NCBI GenBank assembly: GCA_948616985.1
Contig: CAPGDO010000003.1
Location: 1 to 64,000, forward strand
Direction: 5' to 3'
Source: MGBC163016 sp910588905
GTDB taxonomy: Bacteria; Actinomycetota; Coriobacteriia; Coriobacteriales; Eggerthellaceae
DNA: 64,000 nucleotides
Below are positions 32,289-41,153 of the stretch, one piece after another. Both the position numbers and the translations under genes were made by a program. The notes below the pieces were generated by a model that saw only the letters and a list, made by a program, of their open reading frames with translations, made no database searches and was not told the DNA's origin. The first letter of the stretch is position 1. Every line of letters begins with the position of its first letter.

Positions 32289-34545
32289 TCAGAGTGCAGG
32301 CGCCTGCAATATCAGTCGCCGCTCATTCGTGCTGGGCGCCGCAGCCGCAGCCGTCACCATGAGCGTATCGGGCAATGCCGTGGAATTCGCCTTCGCTGAG
32401 GGCGAAGTGGACACCAGCAAGCCCATTGAGAAGCGTCACACATTCTGCGACATGTGCAACCAGGTGCCGTTCTGCGGTCTGACCGCCTATGTGCAAGATG
32501 AGCACGTGGTCCGCATCGAATCCCGCCAACCCTTCGCCACGGGGCCGCTCTGCGCCAAGGGCCTGGCCTCCATCCAGGAGCTCTATGACCCGGAGCGCCT
32601 CCTCTATCCCATGCGCCGCACGAATGAAAAGGGAGTAGCGGCTGATTGGGAGCGGATCTCCTGGGATGATGCATATCAGGAGATAGCCGCTCAGCTCAAT
32701 CGCGTGAAGGCTGAAGCGGGTGCCGAGAAGGTCATGTTCTACTGCGGCGACCCGAAGGAGCCGCGCGGACCCATCTGCCGCGTCGCATCGCTGTTCGGAA
32801 CACCAACCCTCGGCTTCGAGAGCTCGCTGTGCGCCACCGCCACACAGATGTGCATGCGCCTGGTGTACGGCAACAACCGCCAGGACTTCGGCGTAGATCC
32901 GAGCGATGCGACGAACTGCTGCATCATCTGGTCGCTCAACGCCGCCTGGTCGCAGCCAAACCGCCACCTGAACTTCATGAAGCATAAGGAGCGCGGCTGC
33001 AAGTTCATCATCGTCGACCCGCGCATCACACCTACGGTGACATCCCTTGCCGACATCCATCTGCAGCCCCGCCCAGGCACTGACGGAGCACTGGCCTTGG
33101 GCTTCATCAACTTGCTGATCCAAGAGGACCTCTACGACCATGACTTCGTGGAGAACTGGACCCATGGCTTCGACGAGCTGAAGGAGCTGGCTGCCGAATA
33201 CACGCCCGAGAAGGTCGAGGAGATCACCTGGGTCCCGGCAAAGACGCTGCGTGCCGCCGTGGAGATGGCAACCCAGAACACGCCCACGACGCTGCAATCA
33301 AGCTCTGCAGGCATCACCCATACCACGAACGCAGGCCATGCCCAGCGCGCCGTCTTCATGATCCCCGCCCTGCTGGGACAGGTAGACGTGAAGGGTGGCC
33401 TCTGGTTCGGACTGCCCGCACTGCCCATCGCCGGTGGCGCAACAGGACGGGGTACCACTGCACAATTCCGCATGGACAAGAAGCTGACCAGCGACGAGTT
33501 CAAGGGTCGCCGTCCCGACAAGGAGGACTTCCCGGCATGGTGGACCATGAACCCGCACTTCCAGACGGCAAAGCTACCTGAATATGTAGCAGAAGGCAAG
33601 ATCAAAGCGGCTGTACTGGTGGGCACCAATGCCATGATCTGGCCGCACACAAGCGAGTACCAAGAAGCCATCAAGAACATGGACTTCTCTGTGGCTGTCG
33701 ATTACTACTACCGACCTTGGACCCACGACTATGTGGATATGATCCTACCTGCAGCAACGTGCTACGAGCGCATGGCTCCTTTCGCAACATTCGGTCGCAC
33801 CGTGTACTTCCGTGACCCGGTCATCCAACCCTTGGGCGAAGCTCGCGAGGATTGGCAGATCATGCTCGAGCTAGGTTGCGCACTCGGTTTCGAAGAGGAA
33901 TGCTTCGGTGGCAGCGTCGAAGGCGCCATCCAGAATGTGCTCGAGTCGGGTAACGTAGGCATCACCATCGATGATCTGCGCGCTGGCAAGGAAGAAGGTG
34001 TCACCATCCCCGGGGACAAGAACGTGGAGAAGAAGTACGAGATCGGCAAGCTCGCAGGCACAGGGAAGCCTGGCTTCGCTACTCCGTCCGGCAAGGTCGA
34101 ATTCGTCTCTGAGGTTCTGAAGAAGTGTGGGCTGGAGGGACGCCCCGTCTATGAGGAGCCCGTGCACTCGCCGGTCACGGCCGAGGGTGAGGACAAGAAC
34201 TACACGCTCGTGCTCAATTCAGGCGGTCGTCTCCCCTACTACACCCATTCCAAGCTGCGCGATATCCCCTGGCTGAACCAGTTCATGCCCGAACCGGTCG
34301 TGCGCCTGCATCCGAAGGATGCCAAGGAGCGCAACATCAAGACGGGTGATGATGTGCGCCTGTTCAATCATCTGGGAGAGATCAACGTGAAGGCAGAGGT
34401 CTCCAACATCGTGCTGCCAGGCGTGGTGGACATCTTCCATGGGTGGCATCAGGCGAACATCAATGAGCTCATCCCCCGCGATTTCGATCCTGTGACCGGC
34501 TATCCGCCGTTCCGCGCGGCACTCTGTGAAGTAGAGCTCGTGTAA
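32281..34545 (+). CDS. Tat-exported molybdopterin oxidoreductase catalytic subunit
   Basis: 754 residues. The ATG at 32281 has nine-base spacing from GGAGG, better than the ATG at 32275. Tat signal SRRSFVLGAAAAAVTMSV at the N-terminus. Fe-S binding Cys56, Cys59, Cys65 and Cys91 with Lys93 in the standard LCAKG motif, in contrast to the LC[MV]RC of the cytosolic paralogues. A candidate Mo-ligand Cys lies in ESSLCATATQM. RPGTDGALALGF and HPKDAKERNIKTGDDV are pterin-domain hallmarks. Catalytic part of a CISM-type respiratory complex at the outer face of the membrane; terminal acceptor or donor unknown. Confidence 0.92.
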   Translation: MSNQSAGACNISRRSFVLGAAAAAVTMSVSGNAVEFAFAEGEVDTSKPIEKRHTFCDMCNQVPFCGLTAYVQDEHVVRIESRQPFATGPLCAKGLASIQELYDPERLLYPMRRTNEKGVAADWERISWDDAYQEIAAQLNRVKAEAGAEKVMFYCGDPKEPRGPICRVASLFGTPTLGFESSLCATATQMCMRLVYGNNRQDFGVDPSDATNCCIIWSLNAAWSQPNRHLNFMKHKERGCKFIIVDPRITPTVTSLADIHLQPRPGTDGALALGFINLLIQEDLYDHDFVENWTHGFDELKELAAEYTPEKVEEITWVPAKTLRAAVEMATQNTPTTLQSSSAGITHTTNAGHAQRAVFMIPALLGQVDVKGGLWFGLPALPIAGGATGRGTTAQFRMDKKLTSDEFKGRRPDKEDFPAWWTMNPHFQTAKLPEYVAEGKIKAAVLVGTNAMIWPHTSEYQEAIKNMDFSVAVDYYYRPWTHDYVDMILPAATCYERMAPFATFGRTVYFRDPVIQPLGEAREDWQIMLELGCALGFEEECFGGSVEGAIQNVLESGNVGITIDDLRAGKEEGVTIPGDKNVEKKYEIGKLAGTGKPGFATPSGKVEFVSEVLKKCGLEGRPVYEEPVHSPVTAEGEDKNYTLVLNSGGRLPYYTHSKLRDIPWLNQFMPEPVVRLHPKDAKERNIKTGDDVRLFNHLGEINVKAEVSNIVLPGVVDIFHGWHQANINELIPRDFDPVTGYPPFRAALCEVELV

Positions 34546-34559
34546 GCAGACGTCTCTGT

Positions 34560-34594
34560 GTCCGCCGGGCTCACCTGAAGGTACCCAGGCGGAC
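34560..34594 (+). other. Intercistronic hairpin
   Basis: Seven-base perfect arms GTCCGCC and GGCGGAC around a 21-base loop, 15 bases after the catalytic subunit stop. No T run, so it is more likely an RNA-stability or processing element that lowers expression of the downstream anchor genes than a terminator. Confidence 0.35.
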
Positions 34595-34631
34595 ATGGCA
34601 GACCCGATCGAATGAAAGGGGGTGCACCTCG

Positions 34632-35324
34632 ATGGAGCTGATCATCTCCCTGGTGATCACATTCGCCCTGGTGCTTCTTCTCAGGAAGCCCATCCGGAGC
34701 TATCCGATCGTATTCTATGTGCTGTTAGTGGCCATTGACATCCTGTTCCTCTCTGGCGTGCTGTTCGGCGTGTCGAGAGAGGTAGCGGTGATAGGGTACC
34801 CCTATGTGGTGCGCTGTCTGGTGGGCATCAGCCTATTCGCCATCGTGATGTACCTCGGTGCGCTTGGCGACGATAATCGCATCCGCCGTATGCTCATGCC
34901 CATCCGCGGTGAGCTGTCGGTGATGGCCTGCATCCTCACCTTCGGGCACGTAGCCAATTATCTGCGTGCATTCATCCAGGATATCTTGGGAGGCTTCTTC
35001 GGCATGCCCATTGCCATGGTCCTCTCACTGGTGGTGTCAGCGGTGCTCATCGTATTGCTGATCCCCCTCGCCATCACTTCCCGCAACTCCGTGAAGGGAA
35101 AGATGGCCGTGGCATCCTGGAAGAAGCTACAGAAGCTATCCTACGCATTCTATGGGCTCACCTACGTGCATATCGTGCTGATGCTGGTGCCGACCATATC
35201 ATCCACAGGCCAGCGCGCTGCGTTGAGCCTGGTCATATACACCGCTCTGTTCGGCGTATATGCCGTGATGCGCGTGGCCAAGAGCATGCGCGGCAAACGC
35301 GTAGAGAGCGAGGTAGCCGCCTGA
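34632..35324 (+). CDS. Ferric-reductase-like transmembrane protein (MsrQ/cytochrome b-like)
   Basis: 230 residues with six to seven hydrophobic segments. His in LTFGHVANY (about residue 100) and in LTYVHIVLML (about 180) could bind heme, as in the ferric-reductase-like domain of MsrQ/YedZ. AAAGGGGGTG lies before the ATG. Placed between the catalytic and second Fe-S subunits of the molybdoenzyme operon, it may pass electrons between quinol and the exported subunits. The family match is moderate; it may be specific to this group of organisms. Confidence 0.7.
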   Translation: MELIISLVITFALVLLLRKPIRSYPIVFYVLLVAIDILFLSGVLFGVSREVAVIGYPYVVRCLVGISLFAIVMYLGALGDDNRIRRMLMPIRGELSVMACILTFGHVANYLRAFIQDILGGFFGMPIAMVLSLVVSAVLIVLLIPLAITSRNSVKGKMAVASWKKLQKLSYAFYGLTYVHIVLMLVPTISSTGQRAALSLVIYTALFGVYAVMRVAKSMRGKRVESEVAA

Positions 35325-35355
35325 TGCAGACGATACCGGAAGAAGGGATCGAACT

Positions 35356-35994
35356 ATGAATGAGATGTGCATCTCGCGACGCGATGCGGTGAAGGCCGCA
35401 TCCATCGCCGCGATCATGCTGGCCGCAGGAGGAACCGTGGTGGCGCTGCCAGGAAAAGGGCAGGCAGCAGAGGCCGCCAGCGGCACAGCAAAGCAATACG
35501 GGTTCCTCATGGATACCGCGAATTGCGTCAATTGCGGCAATTGCGCCACCGCCTGCCGCAATTACAACGATATCCCCGAAGGCACAGCGGGCCGCCGCAA
35601 GGTGGTGGCCTACGAGCCGAAGAAGGGCGAGCGCGCCTACGTATCCACCTCGTGCATGCACTGCGAGAACCCCTCCTGTGAGGCGGTCTGCCCGGCAGGC
35701 GCTATCTCCAAGGGTGATGGCGGCGTGGTCACGGTAGACAAGAAGCAATGCATCGGATGCAAGTATTGTCATCAGGCATGCCCCTATGGCGTGCCCCACT
35801 ATGACGAAGAGGGCATGGATAAGTGCGATTGCTGCCTAGGGTCAGGGGTGAAGCTGGGCGACACTCCGCACTGCGTCGATGCCTGTCACTACGATGCCCT
35901 GCATTATGGGCCGGTAGATGAGCTCATGGCAGCCTATGGTGATCGTGCGAAGCGCATCGCCGGACCCACCCAGCCCTCAGCGTGGCTGGCATAG
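35356..35994 (+). CDS. Tat-exported four-cluster Fe-S electron-transfer protein
   Basis: 212 residues. The N-terminus SRRDAVKAASIAAIMLAAGG is a Tat-like signal ending near QAAEAA, so unlike the first Fe-S subunit this one carries its own export signal. Cys groups CVNCGNCATAC, CMHCENPSCEAVCP, CIGCKYCHQACP and CDCC...CVDAC bind [4Fe-4S] clusters, as in NrfC/PsrB/DmsB. It is followed 15 bases later by an NrfD-type membrane anchor, and the two probably form a quinone-linked module. Confidence 0.92.
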   Translation: MNEMCISRRDAVKAASIAAIMLAAGGTVVALPGKGQAAEAASGTAKQYGFLMDTANCVNCGNCATACRNYNDIPEGTAGRRKVVAYEPKKGERAYVSTSCMHCENPSCEAVCPAGAISKGDGGVVTVDKKQCIGCKYCHQACPYGVPHYDEEGMDKCDCCLGSGVKLGDTPHCVDACHYDALHYGPVDELMAAYGDRAKRIAGPTQPSAWLA

Positions 35995-36009
35995 GAAAGG
36001 CAGGTTAGC

Positions 36010-36972
36010 ATGATCGAATTCCAAACAGTCTGGGGCTGGCAGCCTGCCCTCTACCTCTTCCTGGGCGGCATGGGTGCTGGGGCGCTCGTGTTCGCCGGCA
36101 TCCTGACGCTGATCGACCGCAAGAGCAACAACACCACCATCTGCATTGCGCAGTGGTCTGCTGCGGCATGCATGGCGGTTGGTCTCTTGCTCCTGCTCTC
36201 TGAGCTCACGAACCCCATGCGCGGTGTCATGGCATGGGAGAGCTTCGTGAATCCCGCCTCTTGGATGACGTGGGGTGCTTGGGGCGTTCTGGCAGCCATC
36301 GTGATCGCGGTGATAGCAGCGCTTTGCACCATGCGTACCACCGCAGCTGGCATCGCAGCGCTGTTCAAGGGCTTCAAGAAAGCGCGGCCGACCGTCTGCA
36401 AGGCCCTTGCCGTCATCGGTATCATCTTCGGCCTATTCGTTGCAGTCTATACCGGCATCCTATTGATGTCGGCACCGGGCATCCCGTTCTGGAATACGCC
36501 GCTCTTGCCTCTGCTCTTCACCATTTCCGGTCTCGATACTGGCGCTGCACTGGTCGAGATCATCGCGCTGGTGGTGAGGAAGCGCGAGCGCATGACAGAG
36601 CGTTGCTCTGAGCTGCTCGAGAAGGCCATCATCGTCATGGTCGTACTCGAGGCTGTCGTGCTTGCAGCATTCCTGCTGACCGCAGGCGGCGAGGGTGCTG
36701 CTGGCGAAGCCGCCACCGCATCGGTCACTGCGATCACCGCAGGCTCCTTGGCCCCATGGTTCTGGTGCCTCGTAGTGCTCTGCGGTCTAGCGGCACCGCT
36801 CGCTGCGAGTCTGCTCGCTCTGAAGGCGAAGAAGGGAAGCGATACGGGCATCATCGTGCTCTCAGGTGCCTTAGGCGCACTCATCGGCGGCTGTGCCCTG
36901 CGCTTCTTGGTGGTCATGACAGGTGCCCATGCTGACCTCGTCGCCGAGACGGTCATGAGCATCCTCCTCTAA
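36010..36972 (+). CDS. NrfD/PsrC-family membrane anchor subunit
   Basis: 320 residues, eight hydrophobic segments. The N-terminal WGWQPALYLFLGGMGAGALV is typical of NrfD/PsrC/DmsC-like quinone-interacting subunits. GGAAAGGCAGGTT lies before the ATG. Last gene of the operon that begins at 31500; together with the preceding Fe-S protein it should connect the menaquinone pool to the exported molybdoenzyme. Confidence 0.9.
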   Translation: MIEFQTVWGWQPALYLFLGGMGAGALVFAGILTLIDRKSNNTTICIAQWSAAACMAVGLLLLLSELTNPMRGVMAWESFVNPASWMTWGAWGVLAAIVIAVIAALCTMRTTAAGIAALFKGFKKARPTVCKALAVIGIIFGLFVAVYTGILLMSAPGIPFWNTPLLPLLFTISGLDTGAALVEIIALVVRKRERMTERCSELLEKAIIVMVVLEAVVLAAFLLTAGGEGAAGEAATASVTAITAGSLAPWFWCLVVLCGLAAPLAASLLALKAKKGSDTGIIVLSGALGALIGGCALRFLVVMTGAHADLVAETVMSILL

Positions 36973-36998
36973 GGCGGACCTTCTCTCCATCCGCCTTA
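36970..36998 (+). terminator. Probable terminator of the molybdoenzyme operon
   Basis: TAAGGCGGA and TCCGCCTTA form a perfect nine-base stem starting at the stop codon of the NrfD gene. The T run is short, so efficiency is uncertain. Confidence 0.6.
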
Positions 36999-37014
36999 CT
37001 CCCTGAAGGCCGAC

Positions 37015-37024
37015 NNNNNNNNNN
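37015..37024. other. Assembly gap (10 N)
   Basis: Ten undetermined bases. The true distance between the flanks is unknown; the number of N is probably arbitrary. The stretch 37025-37206 beyond it holds no gene I can support. Confidence 0.99.
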
Positions 37025-37206
37025 CCTTCGCATATCCATTCACGAAAATGAGACGCTACCTTGAGACGGCCTGAACCGATGGACCGAACACGTTCGGCCC
37101 CTCCGAAAGAACCGAGGCACCGCTCTTGCAGTCCGATGCGACTAGTTCTAAGGCCTGGAGGATGATCCCTTCGAACACCCTTTGCCACCCATGACCCCAT
37201 GCACAT

Positions 37207-38015
37207 TCATCGCAAGGCCTTCCGATACCTTTGCAGGCGACTGTTGGGCTTATCGGGAATGGTCAGTTCGACCAATCCGGCATCTATGGCAGGATGGAGA
37301 TAGCTATACAAGAATGTAGGACGATGCTTCAGCCCTAGCTTCCGCATCAGCTCGACCGCCGAAAGCTCCTCTTCCCCCAGCGCGAGCAAGAGCCTCGTGA
37401 CTTGTTCGGTATACCCGATCGTTGGCTTATCATCCTGTTCCTCGACCCAGTCCAGATGCATGGATCGATTCTTCAGTGCATTGTCTTCTCCAAGCAGGAG
37501 ATTCCTGAAGAATGCTTCCAAGAAATGCGGATCGGCGGCAACGCCTTCGCTCAAGTTGTTGTAGTTCGCTCGCACAAGCGCGTTACGAAAATACCAAGAG
37601 TTCTCTGCGAAAGGTTGGTTGTTGACCCGATAGCCGAGCGAATTCAAGTACTTGATCATGAATACCGCGGTAGAACGCGTATTGCCTCCCGAAAACGGAT
37701 GGATCTGCCATATCCCTGAAGTGAATCTGGCAATATGGACACGACATCAGCCTCTTCTGCCTCAAGCTCGGATTCAGTTCGCCTATCCCTCTCTCGGTAA
37801 TAGCCCTCGATGCGTTGGGTAGCTTCATCGATGGTGATATCGCCCTTGATATGCTCTTGAGCGGTCTCGATCAGATAGCGAGATGGCTTGAGGCCATCAA
37901 CCGCCTGAAGGCCGATAGCGGTTTGCCATGCATCAACACGAGCTGCCTTATCGGGCTCACCTTCGCGAATATACTCTTCGAGCTCGAAACCCCAAGGCTT
38001 CAACTTGTCATCCAT
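37207..38015 (-). pseudogene. Decayed Fic-family protein
   Basis: Two frames are needed. The N-terminal part (ATG at 38015, MDDKLKPWGFELEEY..., with the AIGLQAVDGLKPSRYL region) runs to about 37735; the C-terminal part continues in another frame with IARFTSGIWQIHPFSGGNTRS, the Fic active-site motif with its His, and ends at 37207. The junction reads as if one base is missing. As I recall, full-length relatives of this Fic type carry roughly 90-100 more residues between the EEAD(x)VS and the FTS(x)IWQIHPF segments, so an internal deletion rather than a simple frameshift is likely. Fic proteins AMPylate targets and often act as toxins. Decay next to an assembly gap is notable. Confidence 0.8.
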
Positions 38016-38087
38016 GCACGCTCGCCTTCAGCATATTCGCCTCAGATCCGCTGATGCCTTGCAGCTGCAACTGACGGATGAAACGAA

Positions 38088-38111
38088 ACGAGCCGGTGAA
38101 AACCGGCTCGT
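38088..38111 (-). terminator. Terminator of tRNA-fMet
   Basis: ACGAGCCGGT and ACCGGCTCGT form a perfect ten-base stem with a four-base loop, followed on the minus strand by TTCGTTT. It lies eight bases downstream of the tRNA 3' end. Confidence 0.8.
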
Positions 38112-38118
38112 GAACATT

Positions 38119-38195
38119 TGGTCGCGGGGGCAGGATTTGAACCTACGACCTCCGGGTTATGAGCCCGGCGAGCTACCAGACTGCTCCACCCCGCA
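38119..38195 (-). tRNA. tRNA-Met (CAT), initiator type
   Basis: 77 bases including an encoded CCA. The cloverleaf folds; anticodon CAT lies in the loop of a stem with three consecutive G:C pairs (CCGGG/CCCGG), and the acceptor starts with a non-Watson-Crick 1:72 pair. Both are marks of the initiator tRNA. Confidence 0.93.
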
Positions 38196-38234
38196 TCATC
38201 AAGCTCGTGGCTTCAGGGCCTCAAGCGGAGTTCT

Positions 38235-38262
38235 ATGATACACGGATTCAGCAGAATTGCAA
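38235..38262 (-). promoter_or_regulatory. Promoter of tRNA-fMet
   Basis: On the minus strand TTGCAA (38262-38257), a 16-base spacer and TATCAT (38240-38235), about 40 bases upstream of the tRNA. It lies just before the convergent end of the UspA gene. Confidence 0.55.
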
Positions 38263-38270
38263 GACGGGAT

Positions 38271-38750
38271 CTACTTAACGGTGACGACCGGTATGTCACA
38301 CTCGTGCAGCACGGCATAGCTGACGCTGCCGAGCATGGCCCGGAATGCCCCCAGGCCTCGCCTTCCCATGACCACCATGTCAACGCTGTGGTCTGCAGCA
38401 TATTCGCAGATGCCATGGGCTGGCTTCACGGCAGCGTAGGCCGTGACTTGCACCTTGCAGCGCACGCCGTCAAGCATGTCATCCACATCCTCATGCAAGT
38501 TCTTGATGGTCTCTTCCTTCGCGTTCTCCAACAAGGTATTGAATGTATCCATATCCGTGTACACCTGGGACATGCCCACAACGGGCTGAATGGGAGAATC
38601 GAGCCCGATGCCCGCAGAGCCGATGGGGATGATGGAGACGATATGCATGGTGGCGTTCTCATCGTCACCGATCATATCCTTGGCCACGACCAGTGCTTCT
38701 TGGGCCGGTTCACTGCCGTCATACGCTACCATGATGTTCTTATAAAGCAT
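38271..38750 (-). CDS. Universal stress protein (UspA family)
   Basis: 159 residues from the ATG at 38750, which follows AAGGAGG. N-terminal IMVAYDGSEPAQEAL and C-terminal VVMGRRGLGAFRAMLGSVSYAVLHECDIPVVTV contain the Gly-rich ATP-binding motif (G2xG9x(S/T)), so an ATP-binding UspA type. Stress-linked cytosolic protein. Its 5' region faces the divergent amidohydrolase gene 79 bases away. Confidence 0.93.
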   Translation of the reverse strand: MLYKNIMVAYDGSEPAQEALVVAKDMIGDDENATMHIVSIIPIGSAGIGLDSPIQPVVGMSQVYTDMDTFNTLLENAKEETIKNLHEDVDDMLDGVRCKVQVTAYAAVKPAHGICEYAADHSVDMVVMGRRGLGAFRAMLGSVSYAVLHECDIPVVTVK

Positions 38751-38829
38751 GATGCCTCCTTGAACGCGCGGACCACCGCAAGTATATCCGAAGGCATGGA
38801 AGCACCTGATCCTGTGAGGAAGACGTTGC

Positions 38830-39618
38830 ATGAAGGTCATAGACTGCCACTGCCATATCTATCCAGCGAAGATCGCGTCAAAAGCCGTGGATGGTGTGGG
38901 GCAGTTCTATGCGATCGAGATGGATGCTCCCGATGGAACCGCAGAGGGCCTGCTGAAAGCGTGCGAGGGGACTCCCATCAGCCGGTTTGTGGTGCATTCC
39001 GTTGCCACGCGACCGGAGCAGGTACGCTCTATCAATGATTTCATCGCCGATGCCTGCGACGATCATCCGGAATTCACAGGATTCATGACGCTCCACCAAG
39101 ACTTCGAAGACCCTGAGGCTGAGATCGAACGAGCCTGTGCTCGAGGGCTGGCGGGGATCAAGCTGCACCCAGACACCCAGCGGGTGAACATGGACGATCC
39201 GCGGCTCATGACCATCTACGAGATAGCAGAGGGGCGCTTGCCCATCATCATGCACTGCGGAGACTATCGCTACGACTTCTCTCACCCTCGCCGGATGCGC
39301 AACATCCTCAGAACCTTCCCGAACCTGGTCGTGGATGCGGCCCACTTCGGCGGCTGGTCCATCTACGATCTGGCGCTCGAGTACCTGGAGGACGAGAAGT
39401 GCTTCCTGGACATGTCAAGCTCGATGGCGCTTCTGGGCCTGCGACGCACAGCAGAACTCTGCCACCTCTATGGTTGCGATCGCATCCTGTTCGGGAGCGA
39501 CTTCCCCATGTGGCTCCCAGCTCAAGAACTGGATCTGTTCCTGAGCGCTGGCTTCTCCGATGAAGAGCTGGAGATGATGCTGCACCAGAACGCCGAGCGG
39601 TTCTTAGGCGAGGCCTAG
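38830..39618 (+). CDS. Amidohydrolase-2 family metal-dependent hydrolase
   Basis: 262 residues of TIM-barrel type. The N-terminal DCHCHIYP carries the HxH metal ligands, IIMHCGDYR a further His, VDAAHFGG another, and GSDFPMW the Asp near the end. This matches the amidohydrolase-2 group (decarboxylases and hydrolases of aromatic or carboxylic acids). The stop overlaps the convergent shikimate-kinase-like gene by four bases. Substrate unknown. Confidence 0.88.
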   Translation: MKVIDCHCHIYPAKIASKAVDGVGQFYAIEMDAPDGTAEGLLKACEGTPISRFVVHSVATRPEQVRSINDFIADACDDHPEFTGFMTLHQDFEDPEAEIERACARGLAGIKLHPDTQRVNMDDPRLMTIYEIAEGRLPIIMHCGDYRYDFSHPRRMRNILRTFPNLVVDAAHFGGWSIYDLALEYLEDEKCFLDMSSSMALLGLRRTAELCHLYGCDRILFGSDFPMWLPAQELDLFLSAGFSDEELEMMLHQNAERFLGEA

Positions 39619-40145
39619 CCGAGCTGAAGGGCCGAGCGAACCGCATTCGCCGCCTCAGTGATGGAAAGCCCGTTGATATCCACCGTCACGTCAGCGAAGC
39701 GCTCATAGAGCGGCACGCGCTCATCATAGAGCGCTTCCAAGCTCATAGCCCCTTCTTGGCGCATGACCACACCTCGCTCGGTGAAGTCAGAGAGCCTCTC
39801 CTCCAATTCCGGTAGATCCACTTGCAAATAGACGATCACGCCCTCTTCTGAAAGGTGGCCGATGGCTTCATGGGAGTAGACGGCGCTCCCGCCGGTGGAG
39901 ATGACGGTGTGCTGGAAATCGAGGCTCTTCAGCACCTCATTCTCAACCTGGATGAATCCGGCGGGGCCCAGCCCATCGATCAGACGTTGGAGCGTCTTAT
40001 CGCAGCGCTGCTGTATCACCAGGTCGACATCAACGAAGTCATAGTTCAGGATCTTCGCCAATACGATGCCGATGGTGGATTTGCCTGACCCCGGCATGCC
40101 GATCAGAACGATATTGCCCTCGCATCCCAGCTCTTTCGGATCCAT
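39615..40145 (-). CDS. Shikimate-kinase-like protein
   Basis: 176 residues from the ATG at 40145 (AAAGGAAG upstream), normal AroK length. Walker A GMPGSGKST, the paired Asp motif FVDVD, and a lid with RGVVMRQEG then ERVPLYERFAD are as in shikimate kinases. However, the conserved FRxxE substrate motif reads FIQVE, losing the Arg that binds the shikimate carboxylate, and the GGG motif reads TGGSA. No other aro gene is near. It may be an active AroK with an altered pocket or a kinase for a different substrate. Confidence 0.8.
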   Translation of the reverse strand: MDPKELGCEGNIVLIGMPGSGKSTIGIVLAKILNYDFVDVDLVIQQRCDKTLQRLIDGLGPAGFIQVENEVLKSLDFQHTVISTGGSAVYSHEAIGHLSEEGVIVYLQVDLPELEERLSDFTERGVVMRQEGAMSLEALYDERVPLYERFADVTVDINGLSITEAANAVRSALQLG

Positions 40146-40214
40146 CTGCTTCCTTTCGATCAACGGATGCCACCTTGCATCCAGCCCCATCCAAATCTAG
40201 CTCCTCTCAGAGCG

Positions 40215-41150
40215 TCAGTCTATGGCTATGGCATCTTCTGTGATGGCTTCGTCAACTTCCTCGGGTGGCTTCTTCAGGGGGAATGCTTCGCTCAAGACCA
40301 CGGCGAAGAAGATCAACAAGAAGCCTGCTCCCAAGGACAGGGTAAGCTGCTCGCCATAGAGCAGGACGCTGGACAGCACGCCGAAAACGGATTCCAAGGA
40401 GAGCAGGATGGCTGCCTGGGAAGGAGGCACCTTCGCCACCGCAGCATTCTGAAAGCCTAACCCGATGCAAGAGGCGAAGATCACCAGATAGGCCATGTTG
40501 AAGAGGAACTCAGGGGTGAGCGCAGTCATATCGGGAGGCGTTTCGGTCAGCAGGCCGACACCGATGCCCAAGACCCCTCCGACGGCGAACTGCACCACGG
40601 TGAGCGCCATGATGTCTGAGTGCTTCGCCACCAAAGCGGTAGCTACGATATGGGCGGCGAACAGGATGCTACAGACGAGCGTCATCCCATCCCCGAAGCC
40701 CAAGGAGAGGTCATCTCCCGAGAGCGAGACGAAGCCCACCCCCACCACGCAAAGCACCGCAGCAGACAGATTGAAGATGGTGGGACGCCGTTTAGCCACC
40801 GCCCAGAACAGGAAGGGCACGATCACACAGTAGACCGCCGTCAGGAATGCGTTCTTTCCCGGGGTAGTGAACTTGAGCCCGATGGTCTGCGTCCAATAGG
40901 CTGCGAAGAGCAACACGCCTAGGAGCACGCCGCCCATGAGGAGCGGCCGTCCAAAGCTCGCGCGCAGACGCTTCCAGAATACCAACCCCAGGATGAGGGT
41001 GGTCAAGAGGAAGCGGATCCCTATGAGCCAAGACGGCTCCATCACGCCCACGGCATCCTTCATGACCACGAAGGAGAGGCCCCAGATCATGGTGGCCACG
41101 ACGATCATCAGCTTATAGGCTGTCTGAGGAAGACCCTTGCGCTCAGTCAC
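40215..41150 (-). CDS. EamA/DMT-family transporter
   Basis: 311 residues with ten hydrophobic segments in two EamA repeats (about 12-145 and 158-290). The N-terminal ATMIWGLSFVVMKDAV is typical. GTG start three bases after the stop of the DUF2207 gene, so the two are coupled. Drug/metabolite exporter of unknown specificity. Confidence 0.9.
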   Translation of the reverse strand: MTERKGLPQTAYKLMIVVATMIWGLSFVVMKDAVGVMEPSWLIGIRFLLTTLILGLVFWKRLRASFGRPLLMGGVLLGVLLFAAYWTQTIGLKFTTPGKNAFLTAVYCVIVPFLFWAVAKRRPTIFNLSAAVLCVVGVGFVSLSGDDLSLGFGDGMTLVCSILFAAHIVATALVAKHSDIMALTVVQFAVGGVLGIGVGLLTETPPDMTALTPEFLFNMAYLVIFASCIGLGFQNAAVAKVPPSQAAILLSLESVFGVLSSVLLYGEQLTLSLGAGFLLIFFAVVLSEAFPLKKPPEEVDEAITEDAIAID

Positions 41151-41153
41151 CGC

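Noticed and set aside
37656..38015. N-terminal Fic fragment as a stand-alone antitoxin-like gene
   Set aside because: The N-terminal part continues into the Fic domain in related proteins, and the downstream Fic motif is present just past the frame break, so a decayed single gene is the simpler reading.
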